Made by a program: the position numbers and the translations under genes
Notes under the pieces: model-generated
What the model was told of the DNA's origin: nothing
The model's input: the letters and a program-made list of their open reading frames with translations, nothing else
The model's database searches: none
Assembly (NCBI GenBank): GCA_001717025.1
Contig: MAGU01000027.1
Span: 1-43,399, forward strand
Direction of reading: 5' to 3'
DNA from: Candidatus Methanomethylicus oleisabuli
GTDB lineage: Archaea; Thermoproteota; Methanomethylicia; Methanomethylicales; Methanomethylicaceae
DNA: 43,399 nucleotides
In this document: positions 9,481 through 17,667 of the stretch, piece after piece
Position numbering within the stretch: position 1 is the first letter of the stretch
How the letters are laid out: each line of letters starts with the position of its first letter

Positions 9481-10404
9481 GTGCGCAAGATGATGCCTGT
9501 GAAGGTCACGTTCCTCGGGACGGCGGCAGGCATCCCTACGCCTGAGAGGGGGCTTCCCGCAGTTCTCCTAGACTTCGACGGGGAGCACCTTCTACTGGAC
9601 TGCGGCGAGGGCACGCAGAGGACGATGCTGCAATTAGGATTTGGGCTCTGTAGAAGGATGAGGATATTCATAACGCACCTCCACGGCGACCATGTCTTCG
9701 GCATGCCAGGCATGATACAAACGATGAATCTTCTAAACAGGGCTCACCCGCTTGAGGTATACGGACCGCCCGGCCTGAAGGATTTTCTAGAGAGGTCAAC
9801 GTTCTCAATGATGTCTGAGCCGGTCTTCCCAATCAAGGTGCATGAGGTGCAGCAGGGGATGGTGCTATCGTGCAAGGGATACAAGGTCGAGGCGGCATGG
9901 GCAGACCATGCCGTGCCGAATTTGGCATACCGGTTCGAGTTCGGCGGAAGTGCAGGCAGATTCAGGCCCTCCAAGGCAGAGGCACTAGGGATACCGGAGG
10001 GCCCACTCAGGAGCGAGCTGAAGGACGGAAGGAGCGTGCAGCTGCCCAACGGGAGCGTCGTCAACCCTGCAGATGTGCTCAGCGAACCGGTCTCGGGCAT
10101 TGCGGTGGTCTACACGGGCGACACAAGGAGGTGCAAGGGCGTCCTTGAACTCGCAAAGGAGGCAGACCTTCTCATACACGAGGCAACCTTCGGGTCGGAC
10201 CTTGTGGATTATGCGGCGCAACAGGGGCACTCGACTGCCGCTGACGCGGCGGAGGCTGCCAAGGATGCGCACGTTAAAAAGCTCATAATGACGCACATAA
10301 GCGCCAGGTATTCGGACTCGGGGACCCTTCTGCGCGAGGCTAAGGCTATTTTTGCGGATGCGGATGTTGCCACAGACCTTGCGCACTACACCCTGAAGAG
10401 CTGA
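9481..10404 (+). CDS. rnz: ribonuclease Z (tRNA 3' processing endonuclease)
   Basis: VTFLGTAAGIPTPERGLPAVLL, FITHLHGDHVFGMPG, YTGDTRRC, HEATF, GHSTAADAAEAA. Confidence 0.95.
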   Translation: MRKMMPVKVTFLGTAAGIPTPERGLPAVLLDFDGEHLLLDCGEGTQRTMLQLGFGLCRRMRIFITHLHGDHVFGMPGMIQTMNLLNRAHPLEVYGPPGLKDFLERSTFSMMSEPVFPIKVHEVQQGMVLSCKGYKVEAAWADHAVPNLAYRFEFGGSAGRFRPSKAEALGIPEGPLRSELKDGRSVQLPNGSVVNPADVLSEPVSGIAVVYTGDTRRCKGVLELAKEADLLIHEATFGSDLVDYAAQQGHSTAADAAEAAKDAHVKKLIMTHISARYSDSGTLLREAKAIFADADVATDLAHYTLKS

Positions 10405-11156
10405 CTTGCGAATCCGAGGCATTCTATTGCGTCCGAGAATGATGTTGATTCCACGACACCAGTGATCTTTGCAAATGACAGGGAGGACCGCAGGTAATCC
10501 CAGTCTACCGTGCCCTTTCCAGCGACTAGGTGCTCGTCACGGTCACCTTTGTTGTCATGTATATGGACGTGCACGATGCGCGCCTTTAGCTTCCCAACGA
10601 ACTCCGTAAGGTTGGACATGGTATTAGCATGACCGACATCGAGGGTAATATTCAGGTCGAAGCCGAGCTCCTCCAGTAGCTCAAATTCACCGGGTGTTGT
10701 GAGGAACGACTTGACATTGCGCGGCATGTTCTCAATGGCGGCCACGATGCCCGAGTCCTCTGCATATGAGACGATCTCTCTCAGTGAGGCAACGTTGCGC
10801 TCCCATTGGGTGCCGCGGCATTGTTCATCGACAGGAGACGACGAACCAGGATGTACGACCACCAAGCTTGCCCCAATAGAAACTGCGTTGTCAATTGATT
10901 CTTTCACCTGCCTGACGGATAGCGACCTGAATCGTGGATTTGCCGAGGCGATATTCATGTCGAGGATGGGGGAGTGGATGGTGAATTTAGTCCCGTAGCT
11001 TGATGCGAGCTGAAGGAGCAATTTTGCATTATAGCGGCGAATTCTTTCGTCCCAGTCATCCAAGACCTCGATAAGTGGCGTGCGAGAGGCGGAGTATTCG
11101 TTCAGTCTTTTGTAGGTCTGCCCGAATGTGCATAGCGTCGAGATCCCGATGGGCAT
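10386..11156 (-). CDS. sugar phosphate isomerase/epimerase (xylose isomerase-like TIM barrel)
   Basis: IHSPILDMN, LVVVHPGSS, AIENMPRN, NITLDVGHANT, VHIHDNKGDRDEHLVAGKGTVDW. Confidence 0.88.
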   Translation of the reverse strand: MPIGISTLCTFGQTYKRLNEYSASRTPLIEVLDDWDERIRRYNAKLLLQLASSYGTKFTIHSPILDMNIASANPRFRSLSVRQVKESIDNAVSIGASLVVVHPGSSSPVDEQCRGTQWERNVASLREIVSYAEDSGIVAAIENMPRNVKSFLTTPGEFELLEELGFDLNITLDVGHANTMSNLTEFVGKLKARIVHVHIHDNKGDRDEHLVAGKGTVDWDYLRSSLSFAKITGVVESTSFSDAIECLGFASQLFRV

Positions 11157-11641
11157 AGTTCATCAACGGGTATACCGTCTACTGTTCTTGTTGCCAGCCA
11201 TTCTATAAAGGAGTTTGGATCAGGAGTGATGGCTGTGAAAGAGATTGGACCAAGAGGGGACTCGCCCTCAGGTCTGCAGAACGAGATGTGCCCCACCGTC
11301 GCTACCTGCTTGTTTATCCAGAACATGAGACGGTTGCCCTCGACGTTGTGGAGCATTATCCTGCGGGCGGCATCGAGTATCCGCTCCCTCCTCAGCAACG
11401 CCCTGAACTGGATGAGCAGCTGTGCGCTGCCCTCCTGGACCAAGAAGAGCCTGTTCCCCTGTTTCACCCTGCGGAATGCGCCAGAGCCGGTCATTGCGGT
11501 TATTGCCTCTGCGACCTTACCCTCGTCCTCCGTTGGGTTCACCTCTGCCTCGACGATTACGACGACCCCCTTATCGTCATATGCACCCACCGATGGCTCA
11601 GCGCCAGGAACTACCGCATGAGCGTCACTCGTTCTTGGCAC
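11102..11641 (-). CDS. UPF0201 family / RNA-binding domain protein
   Basis: VIVEAEVNPTEDEGKVAEAITAMTG..., RERILDAARRIML, FWINKQVATVGHISFC, GPISFTA; start uncertain. Confidence 0.8.
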   Translation of the reverse strand: MPRTSDAHAVVPGAEPSVGAYDDKGVVVIVEAEVNPTEDEGKVAEAITAMTGSGAFRRVKQGNRLFLVQEGSAQLLIQFRALLRRERILDAARRIMLHNVEGNRLMFWINKQVATVGHISFCRPEGESPLGPISFTAITPDPNSFIEWLATRTVDGIPVDELCPSGSRRYAHSGRPTKD

Positions 11642-12173
11642 GGAGAAGTCCCTCGAAGAATGCCTTTGCGGACGCCCCTATGTCGTCTAGCGTCCCCTCG
11701 TTCACGAATACGTGGTCCGCCAATGCGATGATAGATCCTATGCCTACCCGCAGCTCACGCAGATCCCTCCCGTCAAAGGTCGCCCTGTCCTTAGGGTCGT
11801 CCGGGCGACCGCGCTTGAGGAGCCTATCGAACCTTGTCGATGGCGATGCGTGTACTGCGATGAGCCGCACGTCGGCATTGCGCTTGAAGTAGTTCAGTTC
11901 GTCCAAGCTCCTCACACCCTCGATGAGAACGGGCGAATTGGATGCTTGGACTAGAGCAAGGCAGCGCTTTGCGACTACGTCGCTGCCCTCCTCATGCCTG
12001 AGCCTAAGCATGAGCGTGCCGAGGCTCTTTGGAGATTTGACGATGCCCCTCCTCTCCGCCTCATACCTTATGACATCACCCATACTGATGACCCTGAATC
12101 CCAGCTGCCTTGCTGCATCGGCGACTAGTGATTTTCCAGAACCAGGCATGCCAGTTATGCAGAATATCAACAT
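11625..12173 (-). CDS. UPF0200 family AAA/dephospho-CoA kinase-like NTPase
   Basis: MLIFCITGMPGSGKSLVADAARQLGFRVISMGDVIR; ORF track runs to 12299 but the P-loop N-terminus supports ATG at 12173. Confidence 0.85.
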   Translation of the reverse strand: MLIFCITGMPGSGKSLVADAARQLGFRVISMGDVIRYEAERRGIVKSPKSLGTLMLRLRHEEGSDVVAKRCLALVQASNSPVLIEGVRSLDELNYFKRNADVRLIAVHASPSTRFDRLLKRGRPDDPKDRATFDGRDLRELRVGIGSIIALADHVFVNEGTLDDIGASAKAFFEGLLRAKNE

Positions 12174-12237
12174 CTTCCTCTCAAACAACATAATATATAG
12201 TCGACATATAACGATTATCAGGGAAGGTTGTGGAGGC

Positions 12238-12798
12238 ATGGCGACGGTTAGAGCTTTCCTTGCGCTTGATGTCTCGAAGGAAGTCAAGATGAAAATCATG
12301 AAGCTTCAGGAGGAGATCGCGGGCGCAGGGGCAGACGTCAGGCTGGTCGGCGCAGATAGCATGCACATTACCCTTAAATTTCTGGGCGAAATCGATGAGG
12401 CAATCTCTGTGAAGGTTCTTGAGGTTATGAAGAGGGTTAGGTCTGAGGCTTTTGTGCTTGATATCGCGGGCGCAGGGGCATTCCCGAACACAAAGATGCC
12501 GAGGGTGTTGTGGGTCGGCGCTACTGGCGGGGGCGAGAAGGCAGTAGAGATTGCGAAGCAGATAGAGGCCGGATTGTTAGCGCTTGGATTCCCAAAGGAG
12601 AGGGAGTTCACACCGCATATAACGGTGGGTAGAGTGAAATCGTCAAGAAACATCACTCAACTAGCAGGCATCATTCAGAGGAACAGGGACGCACGATATG
12701 GATCGACGCCGATCGACCGGATCGCACTCAAGAGGAGTCTATTGACGCCATCTGGACCGATCTACTCTGACATTGGAGAGGTTAAACTTGGTGAATAG
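12238..12798 (+). CDS. thpR: RNA 2',3'-cyclic phosphodiesterase
   Basis: MATVRAFLALDVSKEV; two HxT motifs: HITLKFLGE and HITVGRVK. Start at 12238 chosen over ORF-track start. Confidence 0.93.
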   Translation: MATVRAFLALDVSKEVKMKIMKLQEEIAGAGADVRLVGADSMHITLKFLGEIDEAISVKVLEVMKRVRSEAFVLDIAGAGAFPNTKMPRVLWVGATGGGEKAVEIAKQIEAGLLALGFPKEREFTPHITVGRVKSSRNITQLAGIIQRNRDARYGSTPIDRIALKRSLLTPSGPIYSDIGEVKLGE

Positions 12799-14209
12799 AG
12801 AGGACTTCAAGATAGATGCTAGAGCATTGGAAGAGGTGAAGATAAAGACCATAATGCGGCTGATCCCAACAGAGCAGGACAGGAAAGCCGTTCAGAAGGC
12901 CGTTGAAGTGGTTAAGGAGAGAGTGATGAGAGAGGCGGAGCGTGCAGGAGTTAAGATACGCGTCGAGGTAGAGGGGTCTATAGCAAAGGATACATGGATA
13001 GGGTCCGACAGGGACGTGGATATATTCATAATCTTCCCGCGCGGGACGGCGAAGGATACAATCAAGGGCATTGGGATAGAACTCGCGAAGGCCGGCAGCG
13101 GTGGAACTTGGAAGCTTGCATATGCAGAGCATCCATATGTTGAGGGGTGTGTGGAGGGGTGTACTGTGGACATAGTCCCAAGCGTTGAGGCGGCAGAGGG
13201 TGAGGCGCTGACCACAACGGTGGATAGGACCCCCCTCCATACGAAGTATATCAAGAAGACGCTGAACGACAAGGGCAAGGACGAGGTGAGGATGCTCAAG
13301 CAGTTCATGAAGGGGATCGAGGTTTACGGGGCGGAGCTCAAGATAGGAGGGTTCTCAGGATACCTTTGTGAGCTGCTTGTGGTGAAGTTCGGGACGCTAG
13401 AGGGGGTCGTTACTGCTGCCGCAGGGTGGGGGGATAGGGCGGTGGTGGACATCATGGAGCACTATAACGGCGGGCAGGCGCTAGAGGTCTTTGACTCGCC
13501 GCTTGTTGTCATCGATCCGGTGGATCGAAGAAGGAACGTCGCAGCGGCAGTTACCGAAAAATCTTATTCTTCATTCGTCTCGGCTTGCCGGCGCTTCATT
13601 AAAAAGCCCTCGATAGACTTCTTCTTCCCTGAACATAAGGTACCCACAGAAGAGGAGCTTCTTGAGGCGATACGCGAGGGAGGGTCGGCGTATGTTGCGG
13701 TAGTGGCAGGGTGCCCGCGCGTGCCTTCAGACATACTGTGGGGGGAGATCAAGAGGAGCATCTCCAAGATCACTAAACTTCTCGCCCAAAATGGCTTCCA
13801 AGTGAAGGACTCTGCATCATGGTCTGATGAAATAGAGAAGGCCGTAATCCTGCTGGAGCTAGACAGGGCAGAGGTCGGAGCCGCAGTTCTGCACGATGGC
13901 CCGAAGATTGCTCTGGCGGATGAGGAGGAGAGCTTTCTAAGCAAGTACTTGGCATCGGATCGGGTGGTTGCGGGCCCGTATATAAGGGGAAACAGGTGGT
14001 ACGTTGAGCTGCGCCGGAAGTACAGGACGGCGAAGGAGGTTATCGATGGGGAGTTGCCCAAGATCAAGTTCAGCGAAGACATGGATGCACAGATCAGGAA
14101 GGGGTTTATCGTTCTGCTCAACCAAGAGATGACCGCTATCGCTGGATCGGATGAGTTCAGGTCAGAGCTCTGGAAATTTCTCAAGAAGAGACCGGTCTGG
14201 CTGAAGTGA
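12773..14209 (+). CDS. cca: archaeal (class I) CCA tRNA nucleotidyltransferase
   Basis: VEVEGSIAKDTWIGSDRDVDIFIIFPRGT nucleotidyltransferase motif, FSGYLCELLVVKFG; TTG start. Confidence 0.95.
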   Translation: MERLNLVNREDFKIDARALEEVKIKTIMRLIPTEQDRKAVQKAVEVVKERVMREAERAGVKIRVEVEGSIAKDTWIGSDRDVDIFIIFPRGTAKDTIKGIGIELAKAGSGGTWKLAYAEHPYVEGCVEGCTVDIVPSVEAAEGEALTTTVDRTPLHTKYIKKTLNDKGKDEVRMLKQFMKGIEVYGAELKIGGFSGYLCELLVVKFGTLEGVVTAAAGWGDRAVVDIMEHYNGGQALEVFDSPLVVIDPVDRRRNVAAAVTEKSYSSFVSACRRFIKKPSIDFFFPEHKVPTEEELLEAIREGGSAYVAVVAGCPRVPSDILWGEIKRSISKITKLLAQNGFQVKDSASWSDEIEKAVILLELDRAEVGAAVLHDGPKIALADEEESFLSKYLASDRVVAGPYIRGNRWYVELRRKYRTAKEVIDGELPKIKFSEDMDAQIRKGFIVLLNQEMTAIAGSDEFRSELWKFLKKRPVWLK

Positions 14210-14997
14210 TTCGCTTGGGGGCGTTCGTGAGGGGCGCTGAGAAAGGTTACCGAATCGATGATCCAGAACTTGACCAGGTATTGGCATATCCGAGCGGTGA
14301 CCATAAGCACCTCGAATGTGTAAGGAGGGATCTTAAAAGCGCCGGCATAGACATGATAATGGCATTCGGCCGAATTAGAATTGGTTGCTTTTCGGTGCTT
14401 GGAAAGGGATGTGTCGGCATAGTCTGCCTCGGCAGTATGAGAAGAGGGCAGGTTGCCGTGAAGGTGAGAAGGACCGACGCAGACCGCCCGGATATGCTGA
14501 ATGAGGCGAGGATGCATGCATATGCCAATTCTGTATCGGTTGGACCGAGGCTCCTATGGCAGACCGAGAGCGCACTCGTCATGGATTATGTGAACGGCCT
14601 ACCGATTAAAGAGTGGCTCGATACGCCGTATGCGCAGACCTCCGGAAGGGTGATGGATATGGTGTCAGACCTGCTCGACCAGTGTTATAGGCTAGACGCG
14701 TCGGGTCTAGACCACGGCGAGCTGTCAAACTCAAAGAGGCACGCTCTAGTCGAGGAGGGTGGGAAGGCGGTCATAATCGATTTCGAGAGCGCAAGCGCCT
14801 CGAGAAGAGTGCGCAACGTGGTTGCCATGACAGGCTATCTCTTCTGCAGAGGTTCGCTTGAGAACGCGATGCGCAGACATTTTGACTGGGACGCGCTTCG
14901 TCTGAGGAGGTGCCTCAAGGAGTACAAGGAAAGCAGGTCTGCTAGGGGCTACATAGACATCAGGGAGACGATCGGGCTCGGTCGCTCCCAACTATGA
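14206..14997 (+). CDS. predicted RIO-like Ser/Thr protein kinase
   Basis: LGKGCVGIVCLG, VAVKVRRTDADR, LVMDYVNGLPI, LDHGELSNSKRHALVEEGGKAVIIDFESAS. Confidence 0.85.
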   Translation: MIRLGAFVRGAEKGYRIDDPELDQVLAYPSGDHKHLECVRRDLKSAGIDMIMAFGRIRIGCFSVLGKGCVGIVCLGSMRRGQVAVKVRRTDADRPDMLNEARMHAYANSVSVGPRLLWQTESALVMDYVNGLPIKEWLDTPYAQTSGRVMDMVSDLLDQCYRLDASGLDHGELSNSKRHALVEEGGKAVIIDFESASASRRVRNVVAMTGYLFCRGSLENAMRRHFDWDALRLRRCLKEYKESRSARGYIDIRETIGLGRSQL

Positions 14998-15246
14998 GCA
15001 GCTTTATTAAAGCGTTCACCGGATTGCTTTCTTGAGACCGTCGAAAGCGGTCGTTGATGATCGAGAGTCTCGGACCTCATGGAATGACGAGAACTTACCC
15101 GACTGCTGCGCCTTTTTGCCGTTAAGAGCGATCATGAAATAAATGATGCCGAATCGGGAAAAGATATAAAAGGGAATTAAATGAGTCAGAGAAACGTGCA
15201 GAAACATGATAGTTTTTGCATCAAAGAGTAAAGGAGATGAATCATA

Positions 15247-15384
15247 ATGGCAGATAGGGAGATGTTCAAGGCAACCTGCTCTGCGTGCGGTAAGGAATGT
15301 GAAGTGCCATTCAAACCAGACGGCACCAGACCGGTTTACTGCCGCGAATGTTATAGCAAGCGCAGGGGCCAGAGAAGGACTTAA
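15247..15384 (+). CDS. CxxC-x17-CxxC small zinc-binding protein
   Basis: 45 aa: MADREMFKATCSACGKECEVPFKPDGTRPVYCRECYSKRRGQRRT*. Missed by the ORF track because of its length; TATA-like AGATATAAAAGG upstream at ~15161-15173. Confidence 0.8.
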   Translation: MADREMFKATCSACGKECEVPFKPDGTRPVYCRECYSKRRGQRRT

Positions 15385-15522
15385 CCAAAATACTGGCTCA
15401 CCAATAGTTCAATAGTTTCAAATTTTATTTTTATTAATCATTCTGCTTTTAATTAGCTCAGGTGATGGATTGAGGCAGTGCATGCCAAGCGGCTTGGTTT
15501 TAAAAAAAAGATTGGGGAGCGC

Positions 15523-15717
15523 TTACTTGAGCTCAACTACTTCTGCTTTAGCAGCGTTGGCTTTTACTGACGCTATGCCATTCTTTGCGGCGTCCTTCGT
15601 ATCGTAACTCTCCCCCACCGCGATGATTTCGCCGTTGGTGGCTACGAGCCTCCACCTGAATTTGCCGGCTTTGTCCACGTATAGTTCAAATTTTGGAGAT
15701 GCAGGCATTGCTATCAC
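15523..15717 (-). CDS. YegP/DUF1508 family small protein
   Basis: FELYVDKAGKFRWRLVATNGEIIAVGESYDTKDAAKNGIASVKANA matches the DUF1508 repeat pattern. Confidence 0.88.
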   Translation of the reverse strand: MIAMPASPKFELYVDKAGKFRWRLVATNGEIIAVGESYDTKDAAKNGIASVKANAAKAEVVELK

Positions 15718-16193
15718 TGGGTATTAGATTTAATTCAAGATGTATTTAAAAACTATCCAATGTTTTTCAAGAAAAGGCAATATTTATTAAATGATAGCGC
15801 CAACTCAGGCTAATTTATTGAAAATGCCACCATTTAAAGTGTGATCGATACTTCACAGCTGCTCGAAGAGACGGTGAAAAAGAATCGTTTGTGGCCAATG
15901 TGTGAACCCCCACCCCCCGAGACATACGAGTGGCTTGAGTAACAGGAGTTCAGTTGCACATTAGTTCAGTAGACCATTCCGCTTGGCGGCACATTATAAG
16001 GTTACATGCAAGAGGAGGTTCCGCGCCAGGAGGAGGTTAAAGGTTTGATCCGCAGCGGTACCGGCACGGCTACCACAGGATTTGCCACTGCAATGGGATA
16101 GAACGTAATGGTCTTTGATGCGGATGTCAATCGCGCAAGTAATCGAGCAAGCAATAAACCACATTGTGGCGGTTATTGAAAGCGTCAGGCAGG

Positions 16194-16910
16194 CTATGGA
16201 ATAGCCCTTGCGATCGACGCCGCCGATCCCCTGATGTCTTGAGCCCCATAGATGGTCCGGCCTACAATGGCATGCCACCTAGGGCCCATCGCCTCAGAGA
16301 GAGAGGAGATCTCGCCCCCCTGGGCGCCGATTCCAGGCAGATAGTAGGAAGGCGCTTGCACAGCCGCTTCGATTGCAGATCGCAGCCCCCGTGCTTGATC
16401 AGGCTTGTTGCCGGGCAGGACGAAGTCCCTTACCCCCTTGGAGCAGGCGATCTCTATGATACGCCTGATAGTGGAGGGGTCCCAGAAACCGCCACTCGAG
16501 CTCATAAAATCAGGTATGGTCATCATGGCTCCGACTATCGGGGTGACGCCTCGCCTGAGCAGCGCATCTATCCATGCCGACTCTGCGGATGGGCTCGAGA
16601 ACGGAAATAGTATCGCATAGTCGATGCCTGCTTTGCTCATCACCTCGGCGAAGAGATCCCCGGTGTGCGGTACGTCCGTGCCGCCCTTCTGGTGATCATA
16701 TATTATCGGCTTGTCGGTGCGACTTCTTATAGCTCTGACGACGCGCTTCAATCCGTGCTCGAGGCCTAGGGCGAAGCCCACCTTGTAGCCGCCTATTTTG
16801 GCAATGTCGCATGTCGATGAAACCAGTTTGTCGAGATCGCTCAGGGAGATGACGTCGCATGCCACTATGATGCTCCGCTCAAGCGCTATCTTGGATGGGC
16901 CGCATTTCAT
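16194..16910 (-). CDS. pyrF: orotidine 5'-phosphate decarboxylase
   Basis: IIVACDVIS, KVGFALGLEHG, KPIIYDHQKGGTDVPHT, LPGIGAQGGEI. Confidence 0.92.
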   Translation of the reverse strand: MKCGPSKIALERSIIVACDVISLSDLDKLVSSTCDIAKIGGYKVGFALGLEHGLKRVVRAIRSRTDKPIIYDHQKGGTDVPHTGDLFAEVMSKAGIDYAILFPFSSPSAESAWIDALLRRGVTPIVGAMMTIPDFMSSSGGFWDPSTIRRIIEIACSKGVRDFVLPGNKPDQARGLRSAIEAAVQAPSYYLPGIGAQGGEISSLSEAMGPRWHAIVGRTIYGAQDIRGSAASIARAIP

Positions 16911-17644
16911 CGAATCTCCCCCCCATACTCTTCAAGGTAAGCACGAACGGAGCGGGCATCCCCCTCAGACGCCATCCCGAGGCAGAGTGCGGTCGAAAGG
17001 ACCTCGTTTATAGTTACTATTGGCAGTACCCTGATTCCATACCTCTGCTCGAACTCCAGTGTCGCAACCACATCCGACTCACCGCGCTCCAGCCTGTCCA
17101 CTGCGATCATTATGTAGGAGATGTCCACCTTTGCGACAGACCGGAGTACGTTGAGGGCATCCTCCTTAGTTTTGCCGGTCGTCATAACGTCATCGAGTAT
17201 ACCCACCCTATCGCCATCCCTGAGGGCGCTACCAACAATCGTCCCACCTTCGCCATGGTCCTTCGCCTCCTTCCGGTTGAATGAGAACCGGAGGTTTATA
17301 CCGTGATCGCGGTGGAGTGCCACGGAGGTGGAGGCCACTATAGGTATCCCCTTGTAAGCGGGGCCAAATAGTATGTCAGTCTGCATGACCAGCCCAGCAT
17401 CCACTATCGCCCTTGCGTAGAATGCGCCTAGTTCTGACAGGCGCGATCCGTCGCATATTGCCCCCAAGTTAACGAAGTAGGGGGAGCCCCTGCCGCTCTT
17501 TAGCTTGAAAGAGCCGAACTTGACGGCGCCGCTTCTGATGAGAAACTCGGAGAATTCGCGCTTAAGAGAAGCGCCCTTTTTCTTTCCATCGTCAGTGTTT
17601 CCGCCGCATCCTTCATAATTCGCATTCATTTCGTTGCACACCAT
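16907..17644 (-). CDS. pyrE: orotate phosphoribosyltransferase
   Basis: FGSFKLKSGRGSPYFVNLG, FGPAYKGIPI, FSFNRKEAKDHGEGGTIVG, VGILDDVMTTGKTKEDAL. Confidence 0.95.
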   Translation of the reverse strand: MVCNEMNANYEGCGGNTDDGKKKGASLKREFSEFLIRSGAVKFGSFKLKSGRGSPYFVNLGAICDGSRLSELGAFYARAIVDAGLVMQTDILFGPAYKGIPIVASTSVALHRDHGINLRFSFNRKEAKDHGEGGTIVGSALRDGDRVGILDDVMTTGKTKEDALNVLRSVAKVDISYIMIAVDRLERGESDVVATLEFEQRYGIRVLPIVTINEVLSTALCLGMASEGDARSVRAYLEEYGGEIR

Positions 17645-17667
17645 CCAATCACTAGATATTCAGTATA

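Noticed and set aside
13564-14517. 317-aa minus ORF antisense to cca and the kinase gene
   Set aside because: Low-complexity Ser/Arg-rich translation with no motifs, opposite two strong CDS calls.
15046-15115. Possible box C/D sRNA (GTTGATGATCG...ATGACGAG...CCGACTG)
   Set aside because: C-like and C'-like boxes are present but no convincing CTGA D/D' boxes at proper spacing; cannot be supported by eye.
15016-15207. 63-aa minus ORF downstream of the RIO-like kinase
   Set aside because: Composition and lack of motifs suggest chance; overlaps the promoter region of the CxxC small protein.
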